Shown here: positions 58,184 to 64,000 of the stretch, piece after piece | Layout: each line of letters starts with the position of its first letter | How positions within the stretch are numbered: position 1 is the stretch's first letter | Assembly (NCBI GenBank): GCA_963776675.1 | Contig: CAVZNR010000021.1 | Span: 46,661-110,660, forward strand | Origin: Hyphomicrobium_A sp963776675 | GTDB taxonomy: Bacteria; Pseudomonadota; Alphaproteobacteria; Rhizobiales; Hyphomicrobiaceae | Reading direction: 5' to 3' | Length of the DNA stretch: 64,000 bases | Notes under the pieces: generated by a model | The model's database searches: none | What the model was told of the DNA's origin: nothing | Seen by the model: only the letters and a program-made list of their open reading frames with translations | Program-made: the position numbers and the translations under genes

Positions 58184-59983
58184 ATGCAGGAGCGGCTCTC
58201 AAAGCCGGGATCCGAGCTCAAGGCGCACTATGACGCCGTCGTCGTCGGCTCGGGCTACGGCGGTGGGGTCGCCGCCTCGCGGCTTGCGCGCTGCGGCCGC
58301 TCCGTCGCCGTGCTCGAGCGCGGTCGCGAGTTCCTGCCCGGTGATTTTCCCGATCGCGCCACTGCGGCTGGGAAAGAGGTGCAGATTTCAGGCCCTCAGG
58401 TCCGTATGGGCAAGCGCACGGGCCTGTTCGACATCCGGTTGGGCGAGGACATTCACGTGATGATGGCGTGCGGGTTGGGTGGCACCTCGCTCATCAACGC
58501 CAACGTCTGCCTGTCGCCAGACGCGCGCGTGTTCGACGACCGCGCCTGGCCAGAGGAGGTGCGCCGCGACCGGCTGCTGGCCGAAGGTTTCGTGCGTGCG
58601 CGCCATATGTTGCGGCCGGAGCCCTGCGCCGACACGTTCGCCTTCGACAAGGTGAAGGCCCTGAGCCTTGCCGCCCGCGCCTTCGAGCGCGGCGTCGAGC
58701 CCGTGCCGTTGCACGTCACGCACGAGAGCGGGCCCAACGCCGCCGGCGTGCACCAGGAGGCCTGCACCCAGTGCGGCGACTGCTGCGGGGGCTGCAACGT
58801 CGGCGCCAAGACGACGGTCGCGTGCACCTACCTGGCGGATGCGGAAGCCTTCGGCGCCGAGATCTTCACCGAGATGCGCGTGCTGTCGCTCACCAAAGAG
58901 GCGGACGGCAAGTGGCGCATCTGGCTGCGGCCAGCGTATTGGCAGGATAGCGCCGGCCGAGTGTCTCTGACCGCCGACGTCGTCGTGCTGGCCGCGGGCA
59001 CGTTGGGATCCACCGAGATTCTGCTGCGCTCGCGTGCCGAAGGCCTGGCGCTATCCGATTGGCTCGGCGCCCGCTTCACCAGCAACGGCGACGCTATCGC
59101 CATCGCCTACAACAACGACATACCAGTCAATGGGGTCGGCGTCGGCGATCCTCCCAAAGCGCACGTGCCGCCCGTGGGGCAGGCGGTCAACGGCCTCATC
59201 GATCTGCGCGACGACGCGAGCGTGCGCGACGGTCTCGCCATCGTCGAGTGCGCGCTGCCGAGCGCTTTTGCGCCACTGCTTCCCACACTGCTCGCGCCTG
59301 GCGGCGCGGCGTTTGGGGAGGACGAGCTGCGCTCGGTGTCCGATGAGATCGACGAACTGGGACGTGCCGTCGAAAGCCTCGTCAAAGGGGCCTACCAGGG
59401 TGCCGTCCACAACACGCAGACGTTTCTCGCCGTCGGCCACGACGCCGGCAACGGGCTGATGCAACTGAAAGACGACCGCATCGTGATCGAATGGCGCAAC
59501 GGTCCGCAGCAGCGGGTGTTCCAGCGCATCGAGGCGGTTCTCAAGCGCGCGTCCGCCGCGACGGGCGGCAGTTACGTGCGCAACCCGGCATCAGAGCGCA
59601 TTCTGGGCGGCAACCTCATGACCGTGCATCCTCTCGGCGGTTGCACCATGGGCGCCGATGCCGCGTCCGGTGTCGTCAATCACAAGGGGCAGGTGTTCGA
59701 CGCTGCCGATCCGTCGGCTGTGCATGCCGGGCTCTACGTCTGCGACGGAGCCATTATTCCATGCCCGCTCGGGATCCACCCACTGCTTACCATCACCGCA
59801 CTCGCCGAGCGCGCCATGATCCTCATGGCGCACGACTACGGTTGGCACATGAACGAGGAGGCTGCGCCCGTGCGCGTGTCGCCCGTTGCCGCCGCGTCCG
59901 CCGCGACCGAGCCGCGCAAACGCCGCTTCGGCGGCCTTGCAGGCTGGGGCTGGGACGGACTGAAGCGGGCTCAGGGAGAGTGA
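58184..59983 (+). CDS. GMC-family FAD oxidoreductase with five-Cys motif
   Basis: A 599-residue flavoprotein. The FAD-binding GSGYGGGVAASRL lies near residue 22, the GMC signature ACGLGGTSLINANV near 100, and the C-terminal active-site region VHPLGGCTMG near 486. Cholesterol-oxidase-like GMC proteins share this layout. Cysteines 194, 197, 200, 201 and 204 (CTQCGDCCGGCNVGAK) form a ferredoxin-like cluster motif. ATG 58184 follows GGGAAGAAGG. The downstream paralogue begins one base after its stop. Probably oxidises a sterol- or lipid-like alcohol; inferred from family. Confidence 0.86.
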   Translation: MQERLSKPGSELKAHYDAVVVGSGYGGGVAASRLARCGRSVAVLERGREFLPGDFPDRATAAGKEVQISGPQVRMGKRTGLFDIRLGEDIHVMMACGLGGTSLINANVCLSPDARVFDDRAWPEEVRRDRLLAEGFVRARHMLRPEPCADTFAFDKVKALSLAARAFERGVEPVPLHVTHESGPNAAGVHQEACTQCGDCCGGCNVGAKTTVACTYLADAEAFGAEIFTEMRVLSLTKEADGKWRIWLRPAYWQDSAGRVSLTADVVVLAAGTLGSTEILLRSRAEGLALSDWLGARFTSNGDAIAIAYNNDIPVNGVGVGDPPKAHVPPVGQAVNGLIDLRDDASVRDGLAIVECALPSAFAPLLPTLLAPGGAAFGEDELRSVSDEIDELGRAVESLVKGAYQGAVHNTQTFLAVGHDAGNGLMQLKDDRIVIEWRNGPQQRVFQRIEAVLKRASAATGGSYVRNPASERILGGNLMTVHPLGGCTMGADAASGVVNHKGQVFDAADPSAVHAGLYVCDGAIIPCPLGIHPLLTITALAERAMILMAHDYGWHMNEEAAPVRVSPVAAASAATEPRKRRFGGLAGWGWDGLKRAQGE

Positions 59984-59984
59984 C

Positions 59985-62900
59985 ATGCGGCGATTGTCCA
60001 AATCCATCGCCGACCTGAAGCTACGCTACGACGTCGTCGTCGTCGGCTCGGGCTACGGTGGCGGCGTTGCCGCCTCGCGGCTGTCGCGTTGCGGCAAAAG
60101 CGTGGCCGTGCTCGAGCGCGGGCGCGAGTTCGCCATCGGCGACTTTCCCGATCGTCTGATCGAGGCGCAGGAGCAGCTGCAGCTCTCGCGCGACGGCGTG
60201 CATCTCACGGGCTCGCGGCTCGGCCTCTACGATCTGCATCTCGGCCGCGACGTGCACGTGTTCGTCGGTTGCGGTCTCGGCGGCGGATCGCTGATCAACG
60301 CCAACGTCTCGCTGCCGCCCGATCCGCGCGTGTGGGACGATCCGGTGTGGCCGCGCGAGATTGCAGCCGACCAGACGCGCCAGGAAGGCTTTGCGCGCGC
60401 GCAAGAAGTGCTGCGGCCCGTGCCCTATCCGGAGGGCCAGTTCCTCGACAAGCTGACGGCCCTGCAGGTGAGCGGCAACGCGCTCGGCCGCGACGTAGTG
60501 CGTCCGCCCATCAACGTGACTTTCGAGCGACAGGTGAACTACGCCGGCGTCGAGCAGCCGGCCTGCACCAACTGCGGCGACTGCTGCTCGGGCTGCAATG
60601 TCGGCGCCAAGAACACGGTGCAGGTGACGTATCTCGCCGACGCCTTCCACCACGGCGCGGAGATCTTCACCGAGACGCGCGTGACGCACGTGCGCCCCGA
60701 GCGCGGCCGCTGGCGCGTTTTCTTCGAGGCGCTGGGTCACTCGCGGGAGAAGTTTGCCGCCACGGAGCAATCGATCATGGCCGACGTGGTCGTGCTGGCA
60801 GCGGGTACGCTGGGCTCCACCGAGATCCTGCTGCGCTCGCGCGAGGCGGGGCTTGCGGTCTCCGATCGGCTGGGCGAGCGCTTCACCGGCAACGGCGACG
60901 TGCTCGCCTTCGCCTACAACAACAACGGTCTGATCAACGGCATCGGCGTCGGCGATCCGCCCATCGCCGACACGCCGCCGGTAGGGCCTTGCATAACGGG
61001 CCTTATCGATCTGCGCGACACCGAGCGCCTCGAGGACGGCATGGTGATCGAGGAGGGTTCGATCCCGTCGGGGCTGGCGCCGGTGCTGCCGGCCATCATG
61101 GCGGCGGGCGCGGCGCGCTTCGGCGAAGACATGGATAGCGGACTGCTCGATGCGATGGAGGAGCGTGCGCGCGAGCGCCAGAGCTTGCTGTTCGGCTCCT
61201 ATCGCGGCGCGGTAGCGCGCACACAAACCTACCTCGTCATGAGCCACGACGACGCAGGCGGCCAGATCAAGCTCGAGGACGGGCGCCTGAAGGTCGATTG
61301 GGACGGTCTCGCCGGCCAGCCAATCTTTGCCGCCATCGAGCGCAACCTGAAACGGGCAACGTTTGCTACGGGCGGGACCTATGTCCGCAACCCCATGACC
61401 GACAGCGTGCTCGGCAACGCGCTGATCAGCGTGCATCCGCTCGGCGGCTGCGTCATGGGCCAGGACCGCACCCACGGCGTGGTCAATCACAAGTGCGAGG
61501 TGTTCGACGCGACACCTCAGGCCGACGCCGACACGGTGCACGCGGGCCTCTACGTTTGCGACGGTTCCGTCATCCCGCGTCCGCTCGGCGTCAATCCACT
61601 CCTCACCATCACGGCGCTGTCTGAGCGCGCTATGATCCATCTCGCGCAAGATCGCGGCTGGACCTTCAGCGACGAGATCAAGCACGACGTGCCGCTGCTG
61701 GTGGCGGCACCCGGCGGGCGAGAAAAGCTGGTTCCCGCGGGCGTGGAGTTCACCGAGCGCATGGCCGGCTACGTCTCTGCGGACGTGAGCCTTCCGCATG
61801 AGACGGCGGCACGGCGCGGCAAGGAGGCGGGCTCGCCGCTGAGCTTCACCGTCACGGTCGTCGTCGACGACGTGGAGCGCTTCATCCACGACAAGCAGCG
61901 CCGCGGCCGCATCATCGGCCAGGTCGACTGCCCCGCGTTGTCGCCGGAACCGCTCGAGATTTTCGACGGCGTGTTCAATCTGATGCGCATCGACGAGGCG
62001 GCGGTGGAGACCAAGCGGTTCGACTACCGCTTCTCGCTCGCCGCGCACGACGGCTCCGAGTACCAGTTCGAGGGCCACAAGGTCGTGAGGTCGGATGCCG
62101 ACCTCGACATGTGGCGCGATACGACCCGGCTTTTCATCGACATCTGCAAGGGTGCCAAGGGGCAGCTCGGACATGTCGGGCGCGGCATGCTGGAAATTGC
62201 CCCTGACGACTTTTATGTGCAGATGCAGACCCTCAAAGGTACGGGCGGGCAGGATGCTGCTGACCGTCTGCGCGCTGTTGCCAAGTTCGGGCGCTTTTTC
62301 AGCCGCGAGTTGTTCGATACCTACGGCGGGGTGCTGGCGCGCACGGGCCGCTACGACGTCGTCAATCCGCGCAAGAAGCGTTCCCTGCGCGTGCCCGAGC
62401 CGGAGATCCACCTCGTTCGCACCGCCGACGGCAAGATCCTGCGCCTCACGCGCTATCGCGGCGGCAACAAGGGGCCGGTGGTGCTGTCGCACGGGCTCGG
62501 TGTGTCGAGCCTCATATTCGCGATAGATACCATCGAGACCAACCTGCTCGAGTACCTGGTCGCCGCCGGCTACGACTGTTGGCTGCTCGACTACCGCGCA
62601 AGCGTCGATCTTCCCTCCGCCCGCGAGCTGTGGACGGCCGACGATGTCGCGACCCAGGACTATCCTTCAGCGCTCGCCAAGGTCCGCTCCGTGACCGGAG
62701 CGCCCACTGTACAGGTGGTGGCGCACTGCTTCGGTGCGACGACGTTTTCCATGGCAATGCTCGCGGGTCTGGAAGGCGTGCGCTCTGCCGTCATCTCGCA
62801 GATTTCGACCGACTACGTGGTGCCGTGGTTCCCTCAGCGCCTGCTGGCCTACCTGCGCGCGCCCAGCCTGTTCGACAGCCTAGGCATCGATGTCGTGGAT

Positions 62901-63422
62901 GCCCGTGCGACCACCGCCGATGGGCCGCTTGAGCGAACGCTCGACTGGGTGCTGCGCTTCATAGTGCCGGTGCCGCGCTCGGAGCGGACGCACGACGCCA
63001 CCTCAAACCGCATCACCGCGCTTTACGGCCGCCTCTACCAGCTGGACCAGCTCAACGCTACCACAGTGGAGTCCGGGCTCGCCGAGATGTTCGGCGAGGC
63101 CAATATCGATGCCTTCAAGCAATTAGCGCTGTTCGCGCGTGCCGGGCATGTGCTCGATCGCAACGGAAAGGATGTCTATCTGCCCCACCTGGAGCGACTG
63201 GCGCTGCCGATCACCTTCATTCACGGGGCCAAAAACGCCTGCTTCCGCCCGGAGAGCACGGCTCGTACGCTGTCGCGGCTGGCGCAGGCCAACGGCCGCC
63301 AGCTCTATGATCGCCACGTCATTCCGGGATACGGCCACATCGACTGCATCTTCGGCAAGGACGCCGCCAGGGACGTCTTCCCGATCATCTTGGGCCACCT
63401 CGACAAGACGGCGCTCGTCTGA
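59985..63422 (+). CDS. Fusion: GMC oxidoreductase - middle domain - alpha/beta hydrolase
   Basis: A 1145-residue protein. Residues 1-560 parallel the upstream GMC oxidase, including GSGYGGG, Cys194/197/200/201/204 (CTNCGDCCSGCNVGAK) and VHPLGGCVMG. Residues 570-800 are an uncharacterised beta-rich domain (FTVTVVVDDVERFIHD; FEGHKVVRSDADLDMW). Residues 820-1145 are an alpha/beta hydrolase (VVLSHGLGVSSL; AHCFGATTF; GYGHIDC). The nucleophile-elbow residue is Cys915, not Ser. The TGA of the upstream gene ends at 59983, so coupling is likely. An enzyme that both oxidises a hydroxyl and cleaves or transfers an acyl group is inferred. Confidence 0.86.
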   Translation: MRRLSKSIADLKLRYDVVVVGSGYGGGVAASRLSRCGKSVAVLERGREFAIGDFPDRLIEAQEQLQLSRDGVHLTGSRLGLYDLHLGRDVHVFVGCGLGGGSLINANVSLPPDPRVWDDPVWPREIAADQTRQEGFARAQEVLRPVPYPEGQFLDKLTALQVSGNALGRDVVRPPINVTFERQVNYAGVEQPACTNCGDCCSGCNVGAKNTVQVTYLADAFHHGAEIFTETRVTHVRPERGRWRVFFEALGHSREKFAATEQSIMADVVVLAAGTLGSTEILLRSREAGLAVSDRLGERFTGNGDVLAFAYNNNGLINGIGVGDPPIADTPPVGPCITGLIDLRDTERLEDGMVIEEGSIPSGLAPVLPAIMAAGAARFGEDMDSGLLDAMEERARERQSLLFGSYRGAVARTQTYLVMSHDDAGGQIKLEDGRLKVDWDGLAGQPIFAAIERNLKRATFATGGTYVRNPMTDSVLGNALISVHPLGGCVMGQDRTHGVVNHKCEVFDATPQADADTVHAGLYVCDGSVIPRPLGVNPLLTITALSERAMIHLAQDRGWTFSDEIKHDVPLLVAAPGGREKLVPAGVEFTERMAGYVSADVSLPHETAARRGKEAGSPLSFTVTVVVDDVERFIHDKQRRGRIIGQVDCPALSPEPLEIFDGVFNLMRIDEAAVETKRFDYRFSLAAHDGSEYQFEGHKVVRSDADLDMWRDTTRLFIDICKGAKGQLGHVGRGMLEIAPDDFYVQMQTLKGTGGQDAADRLRAVAKFGRFFSRELFDTYGGVLARTGRYDVVNPRKKRSLRVPEPEIHLVRTADGKILRLTRYRGGNKGPVVLSHGLGVSSLIFAIDTIETNLLEYLVAAGYDCWLLDYRASVDLPSARELWTADDVATQDYPSALAKVRSVTGAPTVQVVAHCFGATTFSMAMLAGLEGVRSAVISQISTDYVVPWFPQRLLAYLRAPSLFDSLGIDVVDARATTADGPLERTLDWVLRFIVPVPRSERTHDATSNRITALYGRLYQLDQLNATTVESGLAEMFGEANIDAFKQLALFARAGHVLDRNGKDVYLPHLERLALPITFIHGAKNACFRPESTARTLSRLAQANGRQLYDRHVIPGYGHIDCIFGKDAARDVFPIILGHLDKTALV

Positions 63423-63437
63423 GCGCCGCCGTCAACG

Positions 63438-63907
63438 TCAGTGGTGCATGGCGATAGGCGCGTGGCGCATGTCCTTCATGAGCGCACGGAACTCGTCGCC
63501 CGAGATGTGGATGAGGCTGCGGTGGTCGCCACCTTCCAGATAGACGTCGGGCTCCTGATCGAGGCTCTCGTCGACGAAGGCCTCTACGGCGTACGCCTCG
63601 GGAACCGGCGGCACGGCCCCGGCATCGCAGTCGGGAAAGAGCTCGGCGATCTCGTCCTCGCTGGCAAGCCCCACGGGGCAATGCAGCATACGCTCGATCA
63701 CGTCGAAGCGTACCTTGGAGCAAGCGGGGATCACCGCCACCACGAAGCCGCCTTCGCGCGTCAGCACCACACCCTTGGCGAGACGATTGCCGGGGACGTG
63801 GCTTGCGTGAGCGGTGGTTCGGCGGAAAGCGTGCGCTTGTGCTTCAACACGTCGTAATCGATGTGCTTGTCGTCGAGGTATTGCCGGAGCGTCAATGCTA
63901 GACCCAT
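63438..63907 (-). CDS. YbaK/EbsC-type aminoacyl-tRNA deacylase domain protein (frameshifted)
   Basis: About 155 residues in the YbaK/ProX fold, which hydrolyses mischarged aminoacyl-tRNA. The N-terminus from ATG 63907 reads GLALTLRQYLDDKHIDYDV and KHKRTLSAEPPLTQA. After a break at about 63805, where GCCAC lacks one C, the next frame gives HVPGNRLAKGVVLTREGGFV, ASEDEIAELFPDCDAGAVPP, VDESLDQEPDVYLEGGDH and RSLIHISGDEF, the family core. The repaired length is normal. Convergent with the GMC-hydrolase gene, 15 nt apart. Confidence 0.85.
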
Positions 63908-64000
63908 GGCGGTCCTCCTCCCGTGTGCGAGAAGGTCGCCTGGCGCCGCCCTCGGACCTGCGGGCGAATACGGCCTTGGCGGCGGCGAGGCGAGTGCGGC

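Noticed and set aside
60021..62492. 823-codon ORF on the minus strand opposite the GMC-hydrolase fusion
   Set aside because: Antisense shadow of a well-supported gene; composition is Ala/Arg/His/Asp-rich with no domain pattern.

Overview
The window is a high-GC stretch of an alphaproteobacterial chromosome, most likely from the Hyphomicrobiales (Rhizobiales). The placement rests on gene order and family content rather than on a marker tree: aroA-cmk-rpsA-sppA-ihfB, trpFBA-accD-folC, a TsaE-AmgK fusion next to a DivL-type pseudokinase, addBA, the HPr/EIIA/HprK/ChvG/ChvI block, Ku, a DUF930 protein and a zinc-finger-less AccD. No rRNA, CRISPR array, prophage, transposase or integrase is visible. 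Two tRNA genes (Pro-CGG and Gln-TTG) lie at 53.2-53.5 kb.

Layout. 0-10.3 kb (+): core genes for shikimate, CMP kinase, ribosomal protein S1, signal-peptide peptidase, IHF-beta, the trp operon end, acetyl-CoA carboxylase beta and folylpolyglutamate synthase. 10.3-24 kb (-): a tightly packed run, divL, tsaE-amgK, murU, addB, addA, trxA, with ahcY upstream. These link cell-cycle control, tRNA t6A formation, peptidoglycan-sugar recycling and double-strand-break repair. 24-30 kb: a TadG-like pilus protein (+), then chvI, chvG, hprK, PTS EIIA and HPr (-), a phosphorelay and kinase module tied to envelope stress and carbon or nitrogen status. 30-45 kb: an accessory-like zone with small secreted proteins, pyrE, a GT39 glycosyltransferase, a redoxin with a histidine-rich tail, a HAD hydrolase, an AT-richer gene with a TIR-like domain, an L,D-transpeptidase, a methyltransferase and many palindromic intergenic repeats. 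45-54 kb: aldo/keto reductase, aroC, a histidine phosphatase, fabI, pdxH, DUF1499, an MBL hydrolase and tRNAs. 54-64 kb: Ku, then a cluster of a membrane metallophosphoesterase, a GMC oxidoreductase and a GMC/alpha-beta-hydrolase fusion, and a YbaK-type deacylase.

Quality warning. At least eleven otherwise intact genes, several of them normally essential (folC, ahcY, tsaE), are each interrupted by single-base indels, often in homopolymers or GC repeats. In every case the reading continues in another frame with family-typical sequence. The parsimonious reading is uncorrected assembly indels, not gene decay, so these genes are annotated as full-length genes with the break noted. Real decay is also present: a HigBA-like toxin-antitoxin remnant at 30.9 kb and the 3' stub of a short-chain dehydrogenase at 51.2 kb.

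The most interesting candidates are the solitary TIR-like gene at 36.8-38.0 kb, the metallophosphoesterase/GMC/GMC-hydrolase cluster with its five-cysteine motifs and apparent Cys nucleophile at 56-63 kb, and a family of intergenic hairpins whose arms co-vary between copies.
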